22,143 bases of DNA from NCBI GenBank assembly GCA_038232455.1, contig JBBSHU010000048.1, forward strand, positions 1 to 22,143. The letters run 5' to 3'. The stretch is from DATAQC01 sp038232455. Its GTDB lineage: Bacteria > Actinomycetota > Acidimicrobiia > Acidimicrobiales > AC-14. The notes under the pieces were generated by a model. It had not been told where the DNA came from, ran no database searches, and worked only from the letters and a program-made list of their open reading frames with translations. The position numbers and the translations under genes are program-made. Position 1 is the stretch's first letter, and the number at the start of each line of letters is the position of its first letter. Shown here piece by piece: positions 16,039 through 22,143 of the stretch.

Positions 16039-16452
16039 CTAGAACCGCATTCCGTAGGCGAAGCCGTGCTTCTCGTCACGCCCGTGGGGGTCGCCGTCCT
16101 TGGCCGCCACGCCGGCCTTTCCCATCACGATGACTCCGGTCGGGCAGCGGTCGACGCAGAGCCCGCACCGGGTGCAAACGTCCTCGTCGACGATGAACAC
16201 GACGTGGTCGTCGGGGTCGTCTCCGGGCTGCTCGGCTCCGACGGCATCGGCGATGGTCTCCGTCGACAGCATGTGGATGCACTTCCACGGGCAGATGTCG
16301 ACGCAGCCTTCGCACATGATGCACTCGGACTGGTCGATGTGCAGGAACTGCTTGGGCTTGACCGCCTTGGACAGGTAATCGGTGCCCACCTCCTGGAGGA
16401 CGTAGTCACCCGTGAAGGCGGGCATGGGCGGATTCGCGTCGTTCTTTGCCAT
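16039..16452 (-). CDS. 2x[4Fe-4S] ferredoxin-like protein in the cytochrome b operon
   Basis: The protein has 137 aa. There are two complete motifs, CIMCEGCVDICP (from Cys44) and CTRCGLCVDRCP (from about Cys93), separated by an acidic insert of about 35 residues containing GDDPDDHVVF. Short tails sit on both sides of the cluster domain. It has no signal peptide or membrane helix, so it should be cytoplasmic, on the negative side of the membrane. It lies between a membrane-protein gene and the b6-like gene, with gaps of seven and four bases. Inference: an electron-transfer partner on the cytoplasmic face, possibly exchanging electrons with heme cn. An independent ferredoxin role cannot be excluded. 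The ATG at 16452 has AGGA about seven bases upstream. Confidence 0.92.
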   Translation of the reverse strand: MAKNDANPPMPAFTGDYVLQEVGTDYLSKAVKPKQFLHIDQSECIMCEGCVDICPWKCIHMLSTETIADAVGAEQPGDDPDDHVVFIVDEDVCTRCGLCVDRCPTGVIVMGKAGVAAKDGDPHGRDEKHGFAYGMRF

Positions 16453-16459
16453 GTAGGTC

Positions 16460-16921
16460 CTATGCCTTCGTGATCACGGGACGGCCGAATCGCGACGTGG
16501 GCTCACCTGCAGGAGTCTCGGTCACACGACCTCGTTTCTGCCACTTCGACCACAACATCACCTGGAGCCCCAGGAACACGCCGTAGAAGCCGGCGGCGAC
16601 GATGTCGCGCACCGCCTGGTAGTTGATGATCACCCTGCCGGTGCCTGTGGCCACCTTGGCCTTCTGGCCCCAGACCGCACCCTCGGAGGAGATGGCGACC
16701 AGCAGCTTGTCGGACCGCCAGAGCAGCTCGTTGTCGGAGTACTTGAGCCACTGGTGGGGGATGACGCCGTAGGCGACGAGCATGAGGGCGAACACGAACG
16801 TGGCCGTCACGAAGGCCTCGCCCCAGGTGAACGGCGTGCCGATGGGCCGGCGCCGCCCCGCGGCCATGGCGACACCGATGCCGATGACAAGAATTCCTAT
16901 GGAGACCAGCAGCGCAACCAC
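16460..16921 (-). CDS. Three-helix membrane protein at the head of the respiratory operon
   Basis: This 153-aa protein is not one I recognise. It has helices at about 2-21, 34-53 and 106-124. A conserved-looking aromatic/polar segment, PHQWLKYSDNELLWRSDKLL, comes between helices 2 and 3, and a basic tail ends in SRFGRPVITKA. There is no metal-binding cysteine pattern. The start is a GTG at 16921 with a near-perfect ribosome site, AAGGAGGT, five bases before it; that is the best in the window and supports this as first gene of the run. The ferredoxin gene follows after seven bases. Inference: a membrane anchor or docking subunit for the ferredoxin and cytochrome b. Confidence 0.87.
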   Translation of the reverse strand: MVALLVSIGILVIGIGVAMAAGRRRPIGTPFTWGEAFVTATFVFALMLVAYGVIPHQWLKYSDNELLWRSDKLLVAISSEGAVWGQKAKVATGTGRVIINYQAVRDIVAAGFYGVFLGLQVMLWSKWQKRGRVTETPAGEPTSRFGRPVITKA

Positions 16922-16962
16922 CCGGCACCTCCTTCGTCGATCGCCTTCGTGAAATGGATCAC

Positions 16963-16968
16963 ATTCTA
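16963..16968 (-). promoter_or_regulatory. Candidate -10 box for the respiratory operon
   Basis: On the minus strand this reads TAGAAT, one base off the consensus TATAAT, about 40 bases upstream of the GTG at 16921. That leaves a short leader holding the strong AAGGAGGT ribosome site. The expected -35 position has only a poor match, so an activator or an alternative sigma factor may be involved. Confidence 0.35.
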
Positions 16969-16985
16969 CTCAGGCCACGGCGGTT

Positions 16986-16995
16986 CGACCGGTCG
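16986..16995. promoter_or_regulatory. 10-base palindrome, possible operator
   Basis: CGACCGGTCG is a perfect inverted repeat that sits about where the -35 element of the minus-strand promoter would be. It could be a half-shared operator for both divergent units. A ten-base GC-rich palindrome can arise by chance in such DNA, so confidence is low. Confidence 0.2.
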
Positions 16996-17098
16996 GGTTC
17001 TACCACGGCCCTCCCCGATCGGCACATCGCGTCGCCACTGCCTCCCAGCCGGAGGCCGGCCGGCGGGCCGCGCCTGGCCTTTGGGTGCGGGGTCGGCG

Positions 17099-17104
17099 TA
17101 CATT
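17099..17104 (+). promoter_or_regulatory. Candidate -10 box for the monoheme cytochrome c gene
   Basis: TACATT lies 22 bases before the GTG at 17126, which would give a leader of about 15 bases containing the GAGAGGAG ribosome site. There is no good -35 match. A GC-rich inverted repeat (17053-17080, AGGCCGG pairing with CTGGCCT) lies directly upstream and has no T-tract, so it is not a terminator. Confidence 0.25.
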
Positions 17105-17125
17105 CGACGGACAGAGAGGAGCGCT

Positions 17126-17767
17126 GTGACCGAGGTCCCCGATTACCTGCTTCGTCGTTCCAAGGAGCGCCGCGAGGCCCTGGGCCTGTTGCCCGAGGGT
17201 TCGTCGGCTGCCGACGCGCCGTCGGCCACACCCGCACCGGCCGACGCGTCCCCTGCTCCCCCGCCAGCCGGTGACGCGCCCGTGGCCGAGCCCGTCGGTG
17301 CCCCGGCAGCGGCGGCGACGCCGGTGGAGGATCTGCCCACCTACCTGCCCCAGAAGGGCCCGAAGAGCGGCATCCCGGTGTGGATGTACCCGGTGCTGGC
17401 GGCGCTGCCCCTGTGGGCCATCGTCTACCTCGGGGCCTTCGGCACCACCGGCAACGCCAATGCCGCGCCGAGCGGCCCCGCCGTCTACGCCAAGGCCGGC
17501 TGCGTCGGATGCCACGGGGCCAAGGGCGAAGGCGGCGTCGGGCCCGCATTGGCCGGGGGCGACGCCAAGCTCACCTTCCCCGACGAGGCCGACCACATCG
17601 CCTGGGTCGAGACCGGTTCCGCTCCCAAGAAGGGGCAGCCCTACGGCGACCCCAACCGTGAGGGTGGCCCACGGGTGGCCAAGTCCGGTGGCATGCCTGC
17701 CTTCAAGGGCCAGCTCAGCGACGCCGAGATCAAAGCCGTCGTCGCCTACGAGCGGGATCAGTTGTAG
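17126..17767 (+). CDS. Membrane-anchored monoheme cytochrome c
   Basis: The protein has 213 aa. The order is: an N-terminal tag TEVPDYLLRRSKERREALGL (2-21), an Ala/Pro-rich linker to about 80, one helix (85-105), then an outward-facing cytochrome c domain with heme site C126-V-G-C-H130 and probable axial Met190 (SGGMPAFKG). The tag is shared with the subunit-IV-like protein. The heme domain matches the second domain of the diheme cytochrome (both have GPxxxGG, WV, PYG, MPxF and a terminal IxAxVxYER). The GTG start has GAGAGGAG about five bases upstream. Likely role (inference): electron carrier or extra subunit between the quinol-oxidising complex and a terminal oxidase. Confidence 0.9.
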   Translation: MTEVPDYLLRRSKERREALGLLPEGSSAADAPSATPAPADASPAPPPAGDAPVAEPVGAPAAAATPVEDLPTYLPQKGPKSGIPVWMYPVLAALPLWAIVYLGAFGTTGNANAAPSGPAVYAKAGCVGCHGAKGEGGVGPALAGGDAKLTFPDEADHIAWVETGSAPKKGQPYGDPNREGGPRVAKSGGMPAFKGQLSDAEIKAVVAYERDQL

Positions 17768-17787
17768 CCGGCGACCCCGACACTGAC

Positions 17788-19140
17788 ATGTCCGCCACCG
17801 CCACGCCCGACCAACGGGAGCATGAGGTCCTGGTCGTCGGCGGCGGCCCGTCGGGAGCCGCCTGCGCCCACTGGCTGGCCGAGGCCGGCCACGACGTGGT
17901 CGTCGTGGAGAAGAAGAGCTTCCCCCGGGAGAAGACCTGTGGCGACGGGCTGACCCCCCGGGCCGTCAAGCAACTCGACGACATGGGCCTCACCGACGCC
18001 CTCACCCGCTACCACCGCTTCGTGGGGCTGCGCTCCATCGCGTTCGGTCGCACGCTCGAGCTCGAATGGCCGGCCACGCCCGGCTTCCCCCGTCACGGCT
18101 ACGTGGTCACCCGCCACGACCTCGACCAACTGGTCGCCGAACGGGCCGCCAAGGTCGGCGCCACCCTGTGGGAGGGCACCGAGGCCATCGAGCCCGTGAT
18201 GGACGGGGGCCGGGTGTGCGGCGCGGTGGTTAGCCGCAAGCCCGAGGGGGGCGGCGAGCCGACCGTCACCGAGGTGAGGGCCCGCTACACCGTGGTGGCC
18301 GACGGGTCGCTGTCCCGCTTCGGCCGGGCCCTGGGCACCACCCGCAACAAGGCGTGGCCCCAGGGCATGGCCATCCGCGGCTATTTCACCTCGCCCCGCC
18401 ACGACGAGCCGTGGATCGAGTCGCACCTCGACGTGCGCAACCCCGCCGGCAAGGTGCTCCCCGGGTACGGGTGGATCTTCCCAGTGGGCGACGGGCGGGT
18501 CAACGTCGGCGTCGGGCTGCTGTCCACATCGAGCGAGTGGAAGTCGGTCAACACGACCAAGCTGATGGAGGCCTTCGTGGGCTGGGCGCCTGAGTCCTGG
18601 GGCATCCGCCCGGAGACGTCGTGCGGGCCGCCCACCGGCGGACGCCTTCCCATGGGGCTGGCCGTAGGGCCGTCGACGGGGCCCGGCTGGCTGACCACCG
18701 GCGACGCCATGGGCGCCATCAACCCCTTCAACGGCGAGGGCATCGCCTACGCCTACGAGACCGGGCGGTACGCGGCCGAGGCCCTCCACGGCGCCCTGTC
18801 CGCTCAGGGAGCCGCTCGTGCCCAGGGCTCGCCTCAGGGAACCGACGAGCTGGCGGCCTACGCCCGACGGGTGCAGGACGAGTACGCCCTGTACTTCAAG
18901 GTGGCCCGGGCCTTCGTGCGCATCATCGGCCGCCCTGCCCTCATGCGGGCCATGGTGGGCACGGGGATGCACTCCCGCACGCTCATGGAGTGGGTCCTGC
19001 GAATCATGGCGAACCTTCTGCGGCCCGACGAGCTCGGGCCGGCGGAGGCCGCCTACCGGGCCGTGGCCGCCATCGCCAGGGTGGTGCCCGACCGCCCTGG
19101 GCTGTCAGGGGGACCAGGGGCACCCGTCCCCGTCGGGTGA
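17788..19140 (+). CDS. Geranylgeranyl-reductase-family flavoprotein, menaquinone reductase-like
   Basis: The protein has 450 aa. There is an N-terminal FAD-binding Rossmann motif, VLVVGGGPSGAACAHWLAEAG, ending at a Glu that binds ribose (VVVVEKK). The GGR-family motif follows (REKTCGDGLTPRAV, about 47-60). The second FAD motif is GDAMGAINPFNGEGIAYAYE (about 307-326). The family reduces isoprenoid double bonds; in Mycobacterium MenJ partly saturates the menaquinone tail, and homologues commonly sit near nuo genes in actinobacteria. The C-terminal 60 residues (MRAMVGTGMHSRTLMEWVLRI region) are amphipathic and may touch the membrane. The ATG is 20 bases after the cytochrome c stop. The exact substrate is inferred. 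Confidence 0.88.
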   Translation: MSATATPDQREHEVLVVGGGPSGAACAHWLAEAGHDVVVVEKKSFPREKTCGDGLTPRAVKQLDDMGLTDALTRYHRFVGLRSIAFGRTLELEWPATPGFPRHGYVVTRHDLDQLVAERAAKVGATLWEGTEAIEPVMDGGRVCGAVVSRKPEGGGEPTVTEVRARYTVVADGSLSRFGRALGTTRNKAWPQGMAIRGYFTSPRHDEPWIESHLDVRNPAGKVLPGYGWIFPVGDGRVNVGVGLLSTSSEWKSVNTTKLMEAFVGWAPESWGIRPETSCGPPTGGRLPMGLAVGPSTGPGWLTTGDAMGAINPFNGEGIAYAYETGRYAAEALHGALSAQGAARAQGSPQGTDELAAYARRVQDEYALYFKVARAFVRIIGRPALMRAMVGTGMHSRTLMEWVLRIMANLLRPDELGPAEAAYRAVAAIARVVPDRPGLSGGPGAPVPVG

Positions 19141-19481
19141 TCGAGGTCTCACCGGCCCGGTTCGAGGAGCTGGTGGCCGACGCCCTCGACAGCATCCCCC
19201 CGGCGCTCGGGGCGATGATGGACAACGTGTGGGTGCAGGTGGAAGACCAGAAGCGCGCGAACCTGCTCGGTCTCTACGAGGGCGTCCCCCTCACCCGCCG
19301 CGATGCCGGCTACGCGGGAATGGTCATGCCGGACCGGATCACCATCTTCCGTCGACCCATCTGCTCGGTCTGCGCCACCGAGGACCAGGTGGTGGCCCAG
19401 GTCCGCACGACCGTGGTGCACGAGGTGGCCCACCACTTCGGCATCGACGACGACCGCCTGTCCGAGCTGGGCTGGGCGTGA
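19137..19481 (+). CDS. Small metallopeptidase-family protein (HExxH zincin)
   Basis: The protein has 114 aa, typical for the minimal 'metallopeptidase family' (DUF1025-type) of about 110-140 aa. The zinc motif is HEVAHHFGIDDDRLSELGW near the C-terminus, with the HExxH pair and the following conserved Asp. The segments DNVWVQVEDQ and DRITIFRRPI precede it, as in the family. There is no signal peptide, so it should be cytoplasmic; its substrate is unknown. The start is a GTG overlapping the flavoprotein stop (GTGA), so it is probably translated from the same mRNA. It ends 18 bases from the convergent PLD-like gene. Confidence 0.88.
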   Translation: MIEVSPARFEELVADALDSIPPALGAMMDNVWVQVEDQKRANLLGLYEGVPLTRRDAGYAGMVMPDRITIFRRPICSVCATEDQVVAQVRTTVVHEVAHHFGIDDDRLSELGWA

Positions 19482-19500
19482 ACCCTCCCGTTGAAAGGGT
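19482..19500. terminator. Possible short bidirectional terminator between convergent genes
   Basis: ACCCT and AGGGT form a five-base stem with a nine-base loop in the 18-base gap between the convergent stops at 19481 and 19500, with the last stem base inside the minus-strand stop codon. There is no T-tract on either side and the stem is weak, so this may be chance. Confidence 0.2.
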
Positions 19501-20804
19501 CAGAGGGACTGGCGGGTCAGGCCGGCGAGGGCCTCGGCGACCCGCTTGCGCAACGGACGCTTCCGCCAGAGGGCGAGGTCGAACTCCGACGACGACTCCA
19601 CGTCTTCGAGGAAGTGGCCCTCCAGCTCCGACACGATGCCGGGGTCGGACACCGACGCGTTGACCTCCAGGTCGTGGTCGAACGACCGGCTGTCGAAGTT
19701 GCTCGACCCGAGGTTGGCCCAGCCGTCGTCCACCAGCAGCACCTTGGCGTGCAGCATGGTGCGGTCGTACTCGAACACCCGGGCCCCGGCCTCGGCCAGC
19801 CGGGCGTAGGAACGGTGGCCGGCCTGGCGGGCCACCTCCTTGTCGACCTTCTGGCCGTTCACGAGGATCCGGACGTCGACCCCGCGCCCGGCGGCAGCAC
19901 ACAGCACGTCCTCGAAGGCGGGGTCGGGGGCGAAATAGGCGGTCGTCAGCCACAGGCGGCGGCGGGCCCCGGCGATGGCCAGGTAGAAGAGCTGGGTCGT
20001 CCCCGTCGGGCCCCCGGTGGGCGTGCCCCGGGTCACCTGCACGGCCACGCCGTCGTCGAATCCGTGGTGAGGATCGGGGACATGGCGACCACCCGGGATC
20101 TCGTCGGTCGCCTCGACCCAGTTCTCGACGAAGGCCCCGAAGACGTCGAGCACGGCCGGCCCCTCGACGCGCAGGTGCGTCTCCCGCCAGTGCTCGGGGT
20201 CCTGGGCATGCCCGGCCCAGACGTCGGCGACGCCCACCCCACCGATGAAGCCAATGGTGGCGTCGACGATCAGCAACCGCCGGTGCATCCGGTTGTTCAG
20301 CTTGGCGAGCGAATACCACCGTGGGGGCCGGAACATGTTCACCGTCACGCCGGCCTCCTTCAGGCGGTCGAGGTGGCCTCGGTGGAGCTTGGCCGAGCCG
20401 TAGGCGTCGACGACCAGGTTGACGTCAACGTCGGCCCGGGCCCGCTCGACGAGCGCGTCGGTGAAGTCGTCGGCGATGCTGCCTGGCCAGTAGATGTAGG
20501 ACGAGAAATCGATCGTCGACTTCGCCGACGAGATGGCGTCGAGCATCTCCACGAGCGTCTCGCCGTTGCGCATCACCCTGACCCGATTGCCCGAGCGCAA
20601 GGGCGCCGTCGTCATGGCCCCCAGGAGCTGCGAGAACTCCGGACTGCCGGGCTGGGGGACGTCGAAGACGTCGAAGCGCCGGCCGACCGAACGCCGGTAC
20701 CGGGCCGCCTGCACCGCGTAGATCGCGACGGCCGCCCCGACCCCCAGACCCACGCCCGCCGTCGCCCGACGGGCTCCCGACGATCTCACCGGCCCGGTTG
20801 CCAT
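19500..20804 (-). CDS. Phospholipase D / cardiolipin synthase-like protein
   Basis: The protein has 434 aa and one N-terminal helix (about 15-33), then two PLD domains. The second HKD motif is intact: H352-A-K354 with D359 (MLHAKVLLVDD, then GSSNFDSRSF). The first reads H174-R-R176 with D181 (NNRMHRRLLIVD), so Arg replaces the usual Lys. SSYIYWPGSIADDF and YFAPDPAFEDVL are typical of bacterial cardiolipin synthases. The expected reaction is transfer of a phosphatidyl group between phospholipids at the inner membrane. The ATG at 20804 overlaps the end of the phosphatase gene by 19 bases. A different transphosphatidylase or phosphodiesterase is possible. Confidence 0.88.
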   Translation of the reverse strand: MATGPVRSSGARRATAGVGLGVGAAVAIYAVQAARYRRSVGRRFDVFDVPQPGSPEFSQLLGAMTTAPLRSGNRVRVMRNGETLVEMLDAISSAKSTIDFSSYIYWPGSIADDFTDALVERARADVDVNLVVDAYGSAKLHRGHLDRLKEAGVTVNMFRPPRWYSLAKLNNRMHRRLLIVDATIGFIGGVGVADVWAGHAQDPEHWRETHLRVEGPAVLDVFGAFVENWVEATDEIPGGRHVPDPHHGFDDGVAVQVTRGTPTGGPTGTTQLFYLAIAGARRRLWLTTAYFAPDPAFEDVLCAAAGRGVDVRILVNGQKVDKEVARQAGHRSYARLAEAGARVFEYDRTMLHAKVLLVDDGWANLGSSNFDSRSFDHDLEVNASVSDPGIVSELEGHFLEDVESSSEFDLALWRKRPLRKRVAEALAGLTRQSL

Positions 20805-21967
20805 TGCAGGAACACCAGGGTAGCATCGTCGGCGAGCTCGGAGCCCCGATGACTTCGTAGGTCGCGGGCCAGTCGGCGCAGGAGCTCGGGGGCGACCAGG
20901 CCGGCACCGATGTACTGCTCGAGCGCGTCGCGAAGGTTCTCGACGCCGAACTGGGGGCCCCCGGGGACGTGGGCCTCGGTGACGCCGTCGGAGTAGAAGA
21001 AGAGCCGGTCGCCGGGCTGGAGTTGGCACTCGCCGACCTCGGTGATATCGATTCCCAGGCCGAACGGGAGGCAGGGTTCGCAGCCCAGCTCGGCCACGAT
21101 CTTGTGGCCGCGGATCAAAAAGGGAAGGGGGTGACCGGCGTTGACCCAAAGGAGGTGCCCGGTGGCGACGTCGAGCTGGGCGACCTGGCCGGTGACGAAC
21201 TCGTCGTTCTCGAACCGCTCGGTCAGGGCGTCGTCGATCAGCCCGGCTATCACCGTGAGCGCCAGGCGCCGGCGTCGGCCGAAGCGGAACGCGCCCAGCG
21301 CCAGGGTGCTGGCCAGGGTGGAGTTCACCCCGTGGCCCATGGCGTCGAAGATGGCGAAGTCCAAGATGTCGCCGTTCAGGGAGTAGTCGAAGGCGTCGCC
21401 CGCCACCAGATAGGCGGGCTCGAGCAGCCCGGCGATGGCGAGCTCGGGCGAGGTGAACCCGAGCGGCGGCAGGAGCATGTCCCACTGCATCTCCGCGGCA
21501 AGGTTCATGGGCCTCACGCGCCGGCGTAGCTCGATGAGGTCGGTGTAGCGGCCGGCCGAGTGGATGAGGTGGCCGACCAACAGGCCCAGGTCGGCGGCCA
21601 GGCTCAGCAGCTCTTCGTCGACCTCGGTGAAGCCCAACTCGAGCACGCCGAGGCGCTCGGCCCGCTCACGCACCGGCACCCACACCCGCCAGCCGTTTTC
21701 GTCAGAGACGGTCAGGACCTCCTGGGTCTGGAAGGCCCTGCCCGCCATGGTTGACTCGACCCGCACACCCTCGGGAGCCTCGGCCAGGAGATCGCCGCCC
21801 AGGGAGATCGGTTGGAGGGTCTCCTGCTCGTAGTCGACGACATACAGCACGAGGTGGTGTCCACCGCAGTCCTGGAGGGCCGCGGCGATGTCGCCGGCCA
21901 ACAGGTCGGGCGGAGTCACCGAGGCCCGTCGCAGGAGATCGCTGACGATCTCGGCCCGCTTCACCAC
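20786..21967 (-). CDS. GAF-domain PP2C/SpoIIE-type serine phosphatase
   Basis: The protein has 393 aa. A GAF-like sensory domain (about 25-140, with ERLGVLELGFTEVDEELLSLAADL near its end) is joined by a short helical linker to a SpoIIE/PP2C domain (about 165-390). Metal-site motifs are VAGDAFDYSL, DFAIFDAMGHGVNS, NAGHPLPFLI, GDRLFFYSDGVTEA and ELADDATLVFL. This family dephosphorylates anti-sigma-factor antagonists or similar partners in stress pathways. No partner kinase or STAS gene is visible here. The start is one of two adjacent GTG codons at 21967 and 21964; there is no clear ribosome site, so it may depend on translation of hemL 50 bases upstream. Confidence 0.9.
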   Translation of the reverse strand: MVKRAEIVSDLLRRASVTPPDLLAGDIAAALQDCGGHHLVLYVVDYEQETLQPISLGGDLLAEAPEGVRVESTMAGRAFQTQEVLTVSDENGWRVWVPVRERAERLGVLELGFTEVDEELLSLAADLGLLVGHLIHSAGRYTDLIELRRRVRPMNLAAEMQWDMLLPPLGFTSPELAIAGLLEPAYLVAGDAFDYSLNGDILDFAIFDAMGHGVNSTLASTLALGAFRFGRRRRLALTVIAGLIDDALTERFENDEFVTGQVAQLDVATGHLLWVNAGHPLPFLIRGHKIVAELGCEPCLPFGLGIDITEVGECQLQPGDRLFFYSDGVTEAHVPGGPQFGVENLRDALEQYIGAGLVAPELLRRLARDLRSHRGSELADDATLVFLQWQPGR

Positions 21968-22017
21968 GATGTGGGCCAGCCTAGCTGCGGCTAGGGCCGG
22001 TCCGGGGGGGCGCTCAC

Positions 22018-22143
22018 TCAGCCGGCGACGGCTCGGGCGGCGGCCGCGGCCAGGTCGGCGGTGCGCTCCAGTTCGTCCTTGGTATGGGCGAGGCTGGGAA
22101 ACAGGGTTTCGAACGGGCTCGGGGCCAGGGCCACGCCCCGGTC
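22018..22143 (-). CDS. hemL: Glutamate-1-semialdehyde 2,1-aminomutase, 3' end
   Basis: Only the last 41 codons and the stop are in the window; the rest lies beyond the right edge. The sequence RGVALAPSPFETLFPSLAHT followed by KDELERTADLAAAAARAVAG matches the C-terminus of HemL, where the RGV.L.PS.FE..F.S.AHT pattern is characteristic. HemL makes 5-aminolevulinate, the heme precursor, which fits the heme-rich complexes encoded nearby. Other class III aminotransferases end differently, but with so short a piece some doubt remains. Confidence 0.8.
   Translation of the reverse strand, partial: DRGVALAPSPFETLFPSLAHTKDELERTADLAAAAARAVAG

Larger units (their letters stand above)
16922..17125. promoter_or_regulatory. 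Divergent intergenic control region
   Basis: At 204 bases this is the longest gene-free stretch in the window. It separates the minus-strand respiratory operon from the plus-strand cytochrome c gene, so it should hold at least two promoters facing apart. It contains a TAGAAT -10-like box on the minus strand, a TACATT -10-like box on the plus strand, a 10-base perfect palindrome and a GC-rich hairpin, listed separately where useful. No clear TTGACA-type -35 box is visible for either direction. Confidence 0.7.

Noticed and set aside
16035..16079. Upstream start for the b6-like cytochrome b at 16079
   Set aside because: It would overlap the ferredoxin gene by 41 bases and adds residues unlike any cytochrome b. 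The GTG at 16034 just after the ferredoxin stop fits the spacing seen across the operon.
17053..17080. GC-rich hairpin as a terminator
   Set aside because: The stem (AGGCCGG with CTGGCCT) includes a G-T pair, has a 14-base loop and no following T-tract, and lies upstream of a gene rather than after one.
16754..17125. Monoheme cytochrome c starting further upstream
   Set aside because: The frame is open to 16754, but that stretch overlaps the divergent operon gene and promoter region. The GTG at 17126 has a good ribosome site and begins the tag shared with the subunit-IV-like protein.
1..22143. tRNA, rRNA, CRISPR, insertion sequences, phage or defence genes
   Set aside because: I looked on both strands for cloverleaf-like genes, spaced direct repeats, terminal inverted repeats and transposase or nuclease motifs and found none I could support. 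The window is compact core-metabolism DNA.

Overview
This 22.1 kb window is high-GC bacterial DNA with dense, tightly packed genes. Gene content points to an actinobacterium: menaquinone-type respiration, a 14-subunit-type complex I operon, a geranylgeranyl-reductase (MenJ-like) gene beside it, and many GTG starts. The Rieske/cytochrome b set does not look like the usual actinobacterial qcrCAB, so an early-branching lineage such as Acidimicrobiia is my best guess. That assignment is inference; there is no rRNA or other marker here.

Region 1 (16921 down to 1, minus strand) is one uninterrupted run of 18 genes with gaps of 14 bases or less or short overlaps. It begins with a Rieske/cytochrome b module: a 153-aa membrane protein, a 2x[4Fe-4S] ferredoxin, a b6-like cytochrome b, a subunit-IV-like protein, a Rieske protein, a membrane-anchored diheme cytochrome c and a 251-aa membrane protein. 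It then continues straight into complex I, nuoA-B-C-D-E-F-G-H-I-J-K and the first 379 codons of nuoL, which runs off the left edge. The run therefore encodes NADH to menaquinone to cytochrome c electron transfer as one likely transcription unit.

Region 2 (17126-19481, plus strand) is transcribed divergently from a 204-base intergenic region. It holds a membrane-anchored monoheme cytochrome c, a geranylgeranyl-reductase-family flavoprotein likely to saturate menaquinone, and a small HExxH metallopeptidase. The monoheme cytochrome shares an almost identical N-terminal tag with the subunit-IV-like protein, and its heme domain is a paralogue of the second domain of the diheme cytochrome. This ties it to the complex across the divergent promoter.

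Region 3 (22143 down to 19500, minus strand) converges on region 2. It holds the 3' end of hemL (heme precursor synthesis), a GAF-SpoIIE-type PP2C phosphatase and a two-HKD phospholipase D/cardiolipin-synthase-like protein.

The most interesting part is the quinol-oxidising module. It has a split, b6f-like cytochrome b with the b6-type heme spacing and the CLGG cysteine that carries the extra c-type heme in b6f complexes. It lacks the glutamate of the PEWY motif, and its genes sit with a ferredoxin and two unrecognised membrane proteins. I see no tRNA, rRNA, CRISPR, insertion sequence or phage gene, and no gene-free stretch over 300 bases.
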